Assembly: GCF_018986915.1 (NCBI RefSeq) | Contig: NZ_CP076723.1 | Span: 1,769,501 to 1,833,500 of the forward strand | DNA length: 64,000 nucleotides | From: Geomonas oryzisoli | Lineage (GTDB): Bacteria > Desulfobacterota > Desulfuromonadia > Geobacterales > Geobacteraceae | Direction: 5' to 3' | Shown: positions 1 to 7,521 of the stretch, piece after piece | Position numbering within the stretch: the stretch's first letter is position 1 | Layout: the number at the start of each line of letters is the position of its first letter | Translations under genes and position numbers: made by a program | Notes under the pieces: model-generated | What the model saw: the letters and a program-made list of their open reading frames with translations, nothing else | The model's database searches: none | What the model was told of the DNA's origin: nothing

Positions 1-1
1 C

Positions 2-577
2 CTGATCCTGCATCACGGCTGGTGGGGGCACCTCTTCGACGGCGATCAGCGCAAGGTGGAACAGGGGCTTGAATTCTACACGAACTCGAAGCAGACCTTC
101 CTCTACCCCCCGCGCTTCAACCGGGCGTGGGTGACCGCAGAAAACGTCAATGACATCTTCACCTCGTCCGGTGTCCCGGCCGAGATCGATCTCCTCTCCC
201 TCGACCTTGACGGCGTCGACTACTGGGTCTGGAAGGCCATCGACAAAGTCCGCCCGCGGGTGGTCGTCTGCGAGACCAACAACGTGATCGGGCCCGATCA
301 GGCCCTGACCGTCCCGTACCATCCCGCCTTTGAACGGCCAAAGCAGGATTTCGCAGGTGCATCCCTTGCGGCCATGACCTCGTTGGCAAATGAGAAGGGG
401 TATCGTCTGGTCGGAACCCACCGCTACGGGTTCAATGCCTTTTTCATCTTGAGAGGAGTCGGCGAACAACTGCTGCCTGAAGTTCGCCCGCAAGACTGCC
501 TCGGCGATCCTTACAGCACCGAGGCGCGTGCGACGAGGTGGGCGGAGGTAAAGGACATGAATTGGGTGAGAGTGTGA
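2..577 (+). CDS. FkbM-like SAM methyltransferase, 3' part
   Basis: The reading frame is open from the first base of the window, so the gene starts upstream; 191 residues are visible. The segment DLLSLDLDGVDYWVWKAI followed by a VRPRVVVCETN strand resembles the middle of FkbM-type methyltransferases, which O-methylate sugars in surface glycans. That family assignment rests on motif resemblance only. The stop overlaps a GTG that is the probable start of the next gene, so the two are likely translationally coupled. Neighbouring glycosyltransferases support a role in glycan decoration. The SAM-binding N-terminal part is outside the window. Confidence 0.6.
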   Translation: MILHHGWWGHLFDGDQRKVEQGLEFYTNSKQTFLYPPRFNRAWVTAENVNDIFTSSGVPAEIDLLSLDLDGVDYWVWKAIDKVRPRVVVCETNNVIGPDQALTVPYHPAFERPKQDFAGASLAAMTSLANEKGYRLVGTHRYGFNAFFILRGVGEQLLPEVRPQDCLGDPYSTEARATRWAEVKDMNWVRV

Positions 578-1659
578 CACATCCGGATTGCGCCGGCAGG
601 GCGGACCAATCGCATATGCGCAACGTCATCTGCTGCTGGAACGACAGGAATCCCTCCCATTTCGAGAGCCACGTCCCCCTCTTGTTCTCCGGGCGCAGGA
701 ACCTGGCACTGGGTTTTTCCAACGAGATCGACCTGCTCTTCCTCAATGGCTTGGATCTGCTCGGGGAGAGGTACAAGGAGCAGTTGGAAGAAGTCGGGTA
801 CCGGCTTCACGACGTCAGCGATCTCTACGCCGGCACTGCCGACAGATACGCAGCCCTCTGCGCTTTTGGCGGATACGAGATGAAGTGTTTCCTGAGATGG
901 CCTGTCATTGCCTCGTATTTTCGCGGTGACCGGATCATTCACTATGACGGGGACATCGTTTTCAACGAAGATCCCGCAGTCATCGGTGTGTTGTTACAGG
1001 GAAGTACCTTCGTCCTGCAGGGGTGCCCTGCCGTCACCTGCATCAGCGACCTTGACTGGTTCTCCCGGTATCAGGAGCAATTGGACCTGCTGGTGGAAAA
1101 TCCGGAGGGCTATTCGGCTCGTGCCTGGAAAGAGCGGGATGGGTGGCGGGTCTCGGAGACGCAGAAGTGGGCCGGGCAGCGCTCGCGGGAGGTCATCTCC
1201 AGCGACCAGGATCTGATCTCCCATCTGATCCATACCGACAGGATCCCGCAGGACCGGCCGGCGCAGCTCGCCCCGCTCCTCGGCTCCTACGCGGTTTTCG
1301 AAAACCCCCTCTACCTGCACGGCTGCACCTTCAACGACTTTCCCGACCCGATAGGCTACGAGCGCAGGTCCGGCATCGATTACGTGGGGGGCAAACGCGT
1401 CCTGACCTGGCACATGCAGAGCGACTTCAACCTCTACCTCTCCACCTTCCTGTTCCGGAAACGGTTCATGCCCTGGGTCGGGGGGAGGCTTGCCAACCAC
1501 CTGGTCGAGCCGACGTTCCCCTACCGGCTCGGCTCCCTGTTCAGCCGTCTTTGCGGCGGTTACACGCGCCTGGACGTGTACCGGTACTTCTTCGAGCGCC
1601 ACGATTTCGGCGAGGTCTTCGCCGACCGCACCTGGTGGGACAGGGGGGCCTTCCGCTGA
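574..1659 (+). CDS. Putative glycosyltransferase with DxD motif
   Basis: The protein is about 361 residues. A GDRIIHYDGDIVF stretch near residue 130 has the hydrophobic-DxD pattern of nucleotide-sugar-dependent GT-A glycosyltransferases; no membrane segment or signal peptide is visible. I chose the GTG that overlaps the preceding stop (GTGA). An upstream GTG at 538 and an ATG at 616 are also in frame, and similarity to other proteins most plausibly begins around MRNVICCWN at 616, so the start is uncertain. The stop overlaps the ATG of the next gene (TGATG), which points to an operon. The sugar and acceptor cannot be deduced. Confidence 0.6.
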   Translation: MTHPDCAGRADQSHMRNVICCWNDRNPSHFESHVPLLFSGRRNLALGFSNEIDLLFLNGLDLLGERYKEQLEEVGYRLHDVSDLYAGTADRYAALCAFGGYEMKCFLRWPVIASYFRGDRIIHYDGDIVFNEDPAVIGVLLQGSTFVLQGCPAVTCISDLDWFSRYQEQLDLLVENPEGYSARAWKERDGWRVSETQKWAGQRSREVISSDQDLISHLIHTDRIPQDRPAQLAPLLGSYAVFENPLYLHGCTFNDFPDPIGYERRSGIDYVGGKRVLTWHMQSDFNLYLSTFLFRKRFMPWVGGRLANHLVEPTFPYRLGSLFSRLCGGYTRLDVYRYFFERHDFGEVFADRTWWDRGAFR

Positions 1660-2072
1660 TGTCTCGCGAACCCAAGGCTCGCCGCCTCATGCCGGCAAAC
1701 AACTGGCTGGTCCTGCTGGTCGTTGTCGCCTCCTTCTGGCTCTTCTCCGCCGTTGTCACGAACTTTCTGGAAAGATGCCAGGCGGTTGTGGCTGTGGTGG
1801 TGCCCGGGGACACCGCGGCGCAGCCTGACCCGCTGCCGCGCGGAGCCCGCGCCGCGATCGAGATGCTCCACGCCGCCGCTGCGGACAGGTACCGGTTCAG
1901 CGCTGGGGTCGCGGCCGACGGTGCGATGATGCAGCGGCTCGTCGAGGGGGCGTACCCGCTGGTCGTGGCGGACGAGGCACGCTACCTGGTCCGCCTCGAG
2001 GGAGAACCCTCGCCTGTTGGCTGCGACGCCCTGGCAAGGCGAAAGGGGGTTGCCCTTGATCTTTGCCGTTAG
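1659..2072 (+). CDS. Small single-TM protein, partner of GT-C-like protein (copy 1)
   Basis: This 137-residue protein has one hydrophobic segment near residues 15-34 and a predicted extracytoplasmic remainder ending in ...CR. It starts in a TGATG overlap with the gene before it. I do not recognise the family. A second copy lies at 4278-4700: both share the Y-P-x-L-V-x-D pattern, a G-C dipeptide about 19-20 residues from the end, and a terminal Cys-Arg. Both overlap the following large membrane protein by 17 bases. The conserved pairing suggests a subunit or chaperone of that protein, but this is inference from context. Confidence 0.6.
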   Translation: MSREPKARRLMPANNWLVLLVVVASFWLFSAVVTNFLERCQAVVAVVVPGDTAAQPDPLPRGARAAIEMLHAAAADRYRFSAGVAADGAMMQRLVEGAYPLVVADEARYLVRLEGEPSPVGCDALARRKGVALDLCR

Positions 2073-3456
2073 CGCGCTCTTTCTGTATCTTTGCGGGCTC
2101 GGTCTCCTGGTGACCCTTTGCGGCACCTTGCCCCTCGGGAGGCAGACGGCGACTGGGGAGCGCTTCCCGGCGCTTGCGGCCCTCGTCCTCGTGTCGGGTC
2201 TTCATTTCGACTATCTGCTCCAGCTGCTGCTGAAAGGGGTGGACCCGGCTCTTGCCGCGGGCGCCTTTTTCAGCGTCGCGGGGCTCGTCATCGGCTTTGT
2301 TTTCCTGCGAGCCCGAGTCCCTGGTACAGGTGCCGCCTCCGCCGGGGCAAGCGGCAGTCGTGACGTGGTGAAGTGGGGCGTCTTCGCGGCGCTCTTCGTG
2401 ATGTTCGCGGCTCCCATCGTCCAGGAGCCCATCTTGGCCTGGGACGCGAGGTCGATCTGGTTCTTCCACGGCAAGATCATCTACTTCAACGGCGCCCTGG
2501 ACCGGGCCGGGTTCACGCCCGCCGCGGTCTGTTTCTCGCACCCTGACTACCCAAAACTCGTTCCCGTGCTTTCCGCCCAGCTCGCCCGTTTCGCAGGCTC
2601 ATGGGACGACTTCCTTCCCAAGGCGTCACTCCTTGCCCTTTTGCTCCCCGCGCTCCTGGCGCTGTTCTCCTTCTGGGAACGCGCCCGGTTGAGTTTCCTG
2701 TTCCTCGCCGGCCTGTTCCTCTTCGGCGTGCAGGGGGAACTGCTTTGGAACGGGCTCATGGACGGCTACCTCGCGCTCTATGCCGGGCTGGCGCTCCTGT
2801 TCCTGGGGCGGTGGTTCGAACGGGGTGAAAGGGGCGATGCCTGGTGCGCGGCCGCGTTTCTCGGCGTGGTCCTGAACCTGAAAAACGAGGGGATGGTGTA
2901 TGTGGTGGTTGCCGCCTCCGTCTTCTTCGTCTTGGTCTGGATGCGGGACCGGTCGCTGCACCGGCTGCGCCTTCTGTTCGCGGACCGCCGGTTTTGGCTG
3001 CAGGTGGGGCTCCCCGCCGCCTGCTTCCTGGTCTGGACCTTCAAAAAGAGGAGCTGGGGACTGGTCAATGATCTCGACCTCGGTGTCCGTTCCCTCGGCA
3101 GGATAGGGGCGCACGTACAGGCAGGAGCGCTCGGCACGGTCGCCCAGGCACTGCTCGTCGACGCACTGCTCTGGAAGGCGCTGCTCCTGTTCTTCGCTGT
3201 CGCAGGGACGGCACGCCTCGCCAGAGTGCGCGTACCGTTCCAGGTGTGGATCTTCCTCGCCGTATCGTTCTGCTACTTCCTGGCCGTCTTCGCGGTATAC
3301 CTCGCGACCCCCGCCGACCTCGCCTGGCATCTGGAGACCAGCGCCGCGAGGACCGTGCTCCCGGTAATGAGCGGACTCGTGGCTGCGGTGTATGTCATCC
3401 TGGGGGTGATCGAAGCCCCCCCCCGTACACAGGAGGGGGAGGGAGACCTTGAATGA
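2056..3456 (+). CDS. Polytopic membrane protein, probable GT-C glycosyltransferase (copy 1)
   Basis: A protein of about 466 residues with many hydrophobic segments. A WDARSIWFFHGK motif after the third or fourth segment carries acidic and basic residues in the first large outer loop, as in GT-C enzymes that use polyprenyl-phosphate sugars (PMT/ArnT-like). Other shared blocks with the paralogue at 4684-6018 are FSHxDYPxLxPxLxAQ, MDGYxALYAG and LKNEGMxYVV. I chose TTG at 2056 because the paralogue starts with a TTG at the equivalent place, preceded by a purine-rich RBS (gaaaggggg) and overlapping the upstream stop by the same 17 bases; a TTG at 2017 is an alternative. The substrate is unknown. 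Confidence 0.6.
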   Translation: MIFAVSALFLYLCGLGLLVTLCGTLPLGRQTATGERFPALAALVLVSGLHFDYLLQLLLKGVDPALAAGAFFSVAGLVIGFVFLRARVPGTGAASAGASGSRDVVKWGVFAALFVMFAAPIVQEPILAWDARSIWFFHGKIIYFNGALDRAGFTPAAVCFSHPDYPKLVPVLSAQLARFAGSWDDFLPKASLLALLLPALLALFSFWERARLSFLFLAGLFLFGVQGELLWNGLMDGYLALYAGLALLFLGRWFERGERGDAWCAAAFLGVVLNLKNEGMVYVVVAASVFFVLVWMRDRSLHRLRLLFADRRFWLQVGLPAACFLVWTFKKRSWGLVNDLDLGVRSLGRIGAHVQAGALGTVAQALLVDALLWKALLLFFAVAGTARLARVRVPFQVWIFLAVSFCYFLAVFAVYLATPADLAWHLETSAARTVLPVMSGLVAAVYVILGVIEAPPRTQEGEGDLE

Positions 3457-3470
3457 TTGTTGTCTTTTTC

Positions 3471-3499
3471 TTTACATGTCCAGTCAAACCGCGTATTTT
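3471..3499 (+). promoter_or_regulatory. Sigma-70-type promoter before the second cassette
   Basis: TTTACA (3471-3476) and TATTTT (3494-3499) are separated by 17 bases in the 141-base gap before the GT2 gene. Transcription would start near 3506. The cassette 3598-6018 could therefore be expressed apart from the genes upstream. This is a consensus match only. Confidence 0.45.
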
Positions 3500-3597
3500 A
3501 CCCCTCTTGAACCTCCCCGGCACGAGGTCTCCCCGCTAAAAAACACGCCCATCAGGGCTTGGTGCCGGAGCCACTTCTTTTCAAATTTGGAGTCTGG

Positions 3598-4281
3598 ATG
3601 AGACTGTCCGTAGTCATACCTGTCTATAACGAGAAAGACACCATCACGGTGATCCATCAGGCTGTCAAAAGCATTGACATCGTTTCCGAAATCATCGTGG
3701 TTGACGACGGTTCGACCGACGGAACCGGGGTGATTGCCCAGGGGCTCGCCGATGACATGACGCGCGTGCTGCTGCACGAGCAGAACATGGGGAAAGGGGC
3801 TGCACTGAGGACCGGCTTTCGTCACGCCACCGGGGATATCGTCGTGGTTCAGGACGCGGACCTGGAATACGATCCGGCGCAGTACCCGAAACTGATACGC
3901 CCCATCCTCGATGGCAAGGCCGACGTCGTCTACGGCTCACGCTTCGTGTCCGGAGACTACCGCCGGGTGCTGTACTTTTGGCACATGGTCGGCAACTCGT
4001 TTCTTACCCTTCTTTCCAACATGCTGACCAACCTGAACCTCACGGACATGGAGACCTGCTACAAGGCCTTCCGGAAAGAGGTTCTCGACCAGGTGGTCAT
4101 AGAGGAAAACCGCTTCGGGTTCGAGCCGGAAATAACGGCGAAGCTTTCCAAGCTGAACGTCAGGATCTACGAGACCGGCATCTCTTATTCGGGCAGGACG
4201 TACCAGGAAGGGAAGAAGATAGGGTGGAAGGACGGCTTTTCCGCCCTCCGGTGCATCCTTAAGTACAACCTGTTCCGATGA
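3598..4281 (+). CDS. GT2 family glycosyltransferase (polyprenyl-phosphate sugar synthase type)
   Basis: The 227-residue protein begins [15 protein letters not shown], followed by DDGSTDGT near residue 42 and QDADLEYDP near residue 85, the nucleotide-binding and metal-binding motifs of GT-A/GT2 enzymes. The compact length without C-terminal membrane helices matches DPM1-like enzymes that load a sugar onto dolichyl or undecaprenyl phosphate. The ATG at 3598 has an upstream GGAG and coincides with the start of homology. The stop overlaps the next gene as ATGA. With the adjoining GT-C-like protein and uppP it fits a pathway that makes a lipid-linked sugar in the cytoplasm and transfers it outside; the sugar itself is unknown. 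Confidence 0.85.
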   Translation: MRLSVVIPVYNEKDTITVIHQAVKSIDIVSEIIVVDDGSTDGTGVIAQGLADDMTRVLLHEQNMGKGAALRTGFRHATGDIVVVQDADLEYDPAQYPKLIRPILDGKADVVYGSRFVSGDYRRVLYFWHMVGNSFLTLLSNMLTNLNLTDMETCYKAFRKEVLDQVVIEENRFGFEPEITAKLSKLNVRIYETGISYSGRTYQEGKKIGWKDGFSALRCILKYNLFR

Positions 4282-4700
4282 GGCTTCGCTGCGGCGCCAA
4301 GCCGCTTCAGGTGCACATGGAAGGCAACCATTCTTTCCTGAGTTACTGTTTCGGCGCAGTGCTGATCGCAGCTGTGGCCTTCACTGTCAGCTACCGATCG
4401 GCTCATGTAACCATGCTGCTGCACAACCTCTCCACTCCGCGGAGCGGTGAGGTTGAGGTGCTGCCGCCGGAAGCGGTCTCCGTGCTGGATTGCGTAAGGC
4501 AGAGCGGAGCGAAGTCGGTCCAGTTGTCGAAACTCCTCGCTGACAACAGGTTCCTGGCACAGCCCATCACCGAGAGCATCTACCCCGCGCTGGTCACCGA
4601 CCAGGGGCAACTTTACGTTTCCTACCTGTCTGAACCTCTGCCGGCTGGCTGTGTATCTCTGAAAGAAGCGAAAAGGGTGCGCATTGCTGCTTGCCGTTAG
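4278..4700 (+). CDS. Small single-TM protein, partner of GT-C-like protein (copy 2)
   Basis: This 140-residue protein is paralogous to the one at 1659-2072. It has one hydrophobic segment near residues 19-38, then an outer domain with [20 protein letters not shown], and a terminal Cys-Arg. The ATG at 4278 overlaps the GT2 stop (ATGA); an internal ATG at 4317 is possible. Its last 17 bases overlap the TTG start of the next gene, exactly as in copy 1. Function is unknown. The conserved Cys pair suggests a disulfide or a metal or lipid contact outside the membrane, which is speculation. Confidence 0.6.
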   Translation: MRLRCGAKPLQVHMEGNHSFLSYCFGAVLIAAVAFTVSYRSAHVTMLLHNLSTPRSGEVEVLPPEAVSVLDCVRQSGAKSVQLSKLLADNRFLAQPITESIYPALVTDQGQLYVSYLSEPLPAGCVSLKEAKRVRIAACR

Positions 4701-6018
4701 TCTCATGCTCCCATACCTCGCCGGGCTTGGTGCCTTGCTCTTTCTCGTCTGTGGGGACCTGCTGCAGGATGTCGCAGCGTCGGACTGTGCCGCGCTGCAA
4801 GGCCTGGCCAACGCGCTCATCTTCGGAGTCCTGGTAAATCACTTCCTCGTTCTGCTGTTGCCCGGCCTTGAAGCCGCTGCCGTGGCAGGCTCTTTTCTGT
4901 CCGGCGCCGCCGTACTCGCCCTTGCCGTCACCAGGAGGCCGGCAGGACAGCTCGCCCTCCGCTGGCTGTTACCGTCGCTCGTGCTCTATCTCGCCTGTTG
5001 CTACCTTGTCACATGCGAGCCTGTCTCCGGCTGGGATGCCCGGTCCATCTGGTTCTTCCATGCGAAGATGGTCTTCTACAACGGTTCCGTAGATGCGGGC
5101 GGCGACTGGACGCTGCCCTCCATGGGGTTTTCCCACACGGACTATCCCCTGCTGATTCCCATTCTCGCCGCCCAGGTCGCCTCGGTGGCAGGGTTCTGGA
5201 ACGAATATCTCCCCAAGATGAGCCTTGCCGCGCTTCTTTTGCCGGCTTCTTTGTTCCTCCTGTCAATGCTGGGCAGGCGGTGGTGGCACCTGGTATTCAT
5301 CTCCCTTCCTGTGTTCTTCCTGGGGCCGTGGCTCACCAACGGCTACATGGATGGTTATGTAGCCCTGTATGCAGGTTTTGGCTGCTTCTTTCTCGGTCGA
5401 TGGATTGACGGGGGCGGCCGGCTCGACCTCGTTTCGGGAGTCCTGGCAGCCGGAGTCGTCCTCGATCTGAAGAACGAGGGGATGCTTTACGTCGTCATTG
5501 TGGCAACCGTACTCTGCTGTTTTCTGCTGCTCAAAAGGAGACGGCTCTCAACCCTGCACTGGGTTGGCTGGTGGAAAAGTAGTGCACTGCTTTTCGTGGT
5601 AGTTTCGGGGTGGGTACTTTGGGAAAGGGAAAAGCATTTTTTCCAACTGAAAAACGATCTCCAGCTCGGTCTCGGGTCGTTGGCGACGGTGCAGCACCGG
5701 TTGTCGGAAGGTGCCCTCCCTGTTATCTTGAAATACCTGTACGTGACGGACAACGTCAACCTGAGCCTAGGAATCTTTCTCCTTAGCCTGATTTACAAGG
5801 TTGGTAAAAAAGAGCACCTGGAATGGAGCGCGGCGTTCTGTGCGCTTACCGCAGTGATTTATTTCTGCGGTATCGTGACCATTTACCTTGCCACTCCTCA
5901 CGACCTGATCTCCTTTCATCTCCCAACCGGCGACAGGACCATGCTCCCTGTGCACATCATGCTCCTCACCGCTGCCTTCTCGCTGTTCGCCGCTGACACC
6001 GGCGTGCCGGCACACTGA
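4684..6018 (+). CDS. Polytopic membrane protein, probable GT-C glycosyltransferase (copy 2)
   Basis: This 444-residue, mostly hydrophobic protein is a clear paralogue of the one at 2056-3456. Shared landmarks are GWDARSIWFFHAK near residue 115, FSHTDYPLLIPILAAQV, NGYMDGYVALYAG and DLKNEGMLYVV. The start is TTG at 4684, preceded by a purine-rich stretch (gaagcgaaaaggg) and overlapping the preceding gene by 17 bases. GT-C proteins transfer a sugar from a polyprenyl phosphate donor to an outer acceptor; the preceding GT2 could supply that donor. No Pfam family is asserted, because the assignment rests on topology and the loop motif. Confidence 0.6.
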   Translation: MLLAVSLMLPYLAGLGALLFLVCGDLLQDVAASDCAALQGLANALIFGVLVNHFLVLLLPGLEAAAVAGSFLSGAAVLALAVTRRPAGQLALRWLLPSLVLYLACCYLVTCEPVSGWDARSIWFFHAKMVFYNGSVDAGGDWTLPSMGFSHTDYPLLIPILAAQVASVAGFWNEYLPKMSLAALLLPASLFLLSMLGRRWWHLVFISLPVFFLGPWLTNGYMDGYVALYAGFGCFFLGRWIDGGGRLDLVSGVLAAGVVLDLKNEGMLYVVIVATVLCCFLLLKRRRLSTLHWVGWWKSSALLFVVVSGWVLWEREKHFFQLKNDLQLGLGSLATVQHRLSEGALPVILKYLYVTDNVNLSLGIFLLSLIYKVGKKEHLEWSAAFCALTAVIYFCGIVTIYLATPHDLISFHLPTGDRTMLPVHIMLLTAAFSLFAADTGVPAH

Positions 6019-6054
6019 AAATGCGGGATGTCGTCCTAACATAGCCCCATATTC

Positions 6055-6083
6055 TTTACAACGTGCGCGGCATCGGGTATGTT
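6055..6083 (+). promoter_or_regulatory. Sigma-70-type promoter of uppP
   Basis: TTTACA (6055-6060) and TATGTT (6078-6083) are spaced 17 bases apart and lie 39 bases before the uppP start codon. No other signal is evident in this 103-base gap. Confidence 0.45.
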
Positions 6084-6121
6084 ATCGCCCCGTAAATCAA
6101 CGTGGAACTAAGGAGTTTTTT

Positions 6122-6886
6122 GTGGGTATTCTGGACGCGGTCATACTGGGCATCGTGGAGGGGCTGAGCGAGTTCCTTCCCGTTTCTTCCACCGGGCATC
6201 TCATCCTGGCATCGGCTCTGCTGAAACTGCAGCAGTCCGAGGCGCACAAGGTGTTCGAGGTGGTCATCCAACTGGGGGCGATGCTTGCCGTCGTCGAGGT
6301 GTACCGCAAACAGCTCTTCGCCCGCCCCGACCTGATCAAGAAGGTCTGTTTCGCTTTCCTGCCGACCGGCACCATCGGTTTTCTGCTCTACAAGCTGGTC
6401 AAATCCTTCTTCCAGCCTTCGCTGGTGAGCTACATGCTCATCGCCGGCGGCGTCGCCTTCATCGTCATCGAACTGTGGATGAAGGACCGCCCGGCGACTA
6501 CCCACACCCTGGACGAGATCAGCTACAAGCAGGCCTTCTCCATCGGTCTGGTACAGTGCATCTCCATGGTGCCGGGAGTCTCGCGCTCCGGGGCAACCAT
6601 CATGGGCGGGCTTCTCTTCGGCCTGGATCGCAAGGACGCCACCGAGTTCTCGTTCCTGCTGGCGCTTCCCACCATGCTCGCTGCCACCTGCTACGACATC
6701 TACAAGAACTACACCGTGTTCCATATGGGAGACTGGGAGAACATCGCCGTCGGATTCATCACCTCGTTCATCTTCGGCGTGATCGGCATCAAGGCGCTTC
6801 TCAGGTTCGTCACCAGTCACACCTTCATCCCGTTCGGGGTCTACCGCATAGCGGTCGGGGTGCTGTTTTTAGTTTTCCTCTTCTAG
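6122..6886 (+). CDS. uppP: Undecaprenyl-diphosphatase
   Basis: The 254-residue integral membrane protein has the two signatures of the UppP/BacA family: EGLSEFLPVSSTGH at residues 13-26 and PGVSRSGAT in the second half, which together form the active site with its catalytic Glu, Ser and Arg residues. Length and about eight hydrophobic segments are typical. It dephosphorylates undecaprenyl diphosphate so that the carrier can be reused for peptidoglycan and other surface polymers, and overproduction is known to give bacitracin resistance. The start is GTG at 6122 behind an AAGGAG. Its position after lipid-linked glycosyltransferase genes is functionally coherent. Confidence 0.95.
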   Translation: MGILDAVILGIVEGLSEFLPVSSTGHLILASALLKLQQSEAHKVFEVVIQLGAMLAVVEVYRKQLFARPDLIKKVCFAFLPTGTIGFLLYKLVKSFFQPSLVSYMLIAGGVAFIVIELWMKDRPATTHTLDEISYKQAFSIGLVQCISMVPGVSRSGATIMGGLLFGLDRKDATEFSFLLALPTMLAATCYDIYKNYTVFHMGDWENIAVGFITSFIFGVIGIKALLRFVTSHTFIPFGVYRIAVGVLFLVFLF

Positions 6887-6917
6887 GAAACCGGCCGTTC
6901 GCCCAACCAGTCCTTTT

Positions 6918-6959
6918 TTGACCTGCATCAAGCCACTCCTCTCCCGACAGTCCTATACT
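6918..6959 (+). promoter_or_regulatory. FNR/DNR-type box and promoter of the hemerythrin gene
   Basis: TTGAC-CTGC-ATCAA occupies 6918-6931 and matches the FNR-family consensus TTGAY-N4-RTCAA. A TATACT -10 element lies at 6954-6959, which puts the transcription start near 6966 and the box centre at about -41.5, the class II activator position. The regulator itself is not in the window. Confidence 0.65.
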
Positions 6960-7013
6960 CGGATCCATGGAAACAGTCCGACCGGACGATACAACGAGTA
7001 GGAGAGGTGACAC

Positions 7014-7421
7014 ATGGCAAGGTTGATAGATGAGCTGAAAAAGGACCACGTGGCAATCGAGGATATGCTCAACCGCGTCAAGGATACCAGCATTACCAAC
7101 AAGGAAGCGCACAGGCTCCTGCTGGCGGCGCAGTCCACGCTGCTTGCGCATCTGCGCAAGGAGGACGCGCAGCTCTACCCGGTATTGAACCGGGCCGCGC
7201 AGGCCGACCAGGGGCTGAAGCGCACGGTGGACTTCTACGCGAAGGATATGGAGGAGATCTCCAGCAACGCCGTCGCCTTCTTCAAGAAGTACTCCGCCGA
7301 CGACGCGCCGATCGACATCGAGTTCGCCAAGGCCCTGGGCAGGCTCTTCGCAACCATTTCCCGGAGGCTGCGCAGCGAAGAGAACACGCTGTACGCCGCC
7401 TACGAGAAGTTGTCCCACTGA
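7014..7421 (+). CDS. Hemerythrin-like (HHE domain) protein
   Basis: This 135-residue cytoplasmic four-helix protein starts LIDELKKDHVAIEDML and continues with LLAHLRKEDAQLYPVL, the first-half pattern of HHE/hemerythrin domains that bind a di-iron centre and O2, NO or other oxidants. His12, His46 and Glu50 are present. In the second half, where the family usually has His-x-x-x-Glu-Glu, the sequence is RRLRSEENTLY, with Arg in place of His, so the iron site may be incomplete. The ATG at 7014 follows AGGAGAGG. The FNR-type promoter suggests a role under low oxygen or nitrosative stress next to the nitrate reductase genes. Confidence 0.8.
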   Translation: MARLIDELKKDHVAIEDMLNRVKDTSITNKEAHRLLLAAQSTLLAHLRKEDAQLYPVLNRAAQADQGLKRTVDFYAKDMEEISSNAVAFFKKYSADDAPIDIEFAKALGRLFATISRRLRSEENTLYAAYEKLSH

Positions 7422-7431
7422 TCCTTGCACA

Positions 7432-7476
7432 CCGGGAACACAGGGGGTGCGCCTCCGTCGTTCCCGGCTTTTTCTT
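7432..7476 (+). terminator. Rho-independent terminator after the hemerythrin gene
   Basis: CCGGGAAC (7432-7439) pairs with GTTCCCGG (7460-7467), followed by CTTTTTCTT. It lies 11 bases after the stop codon. Confidence 0.75.
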
Positions 7477-7521
7477 CTGTCCTCCCGCCCCAGGCAATAC
7501 CACACCAGAGCAGGCTCCCTT

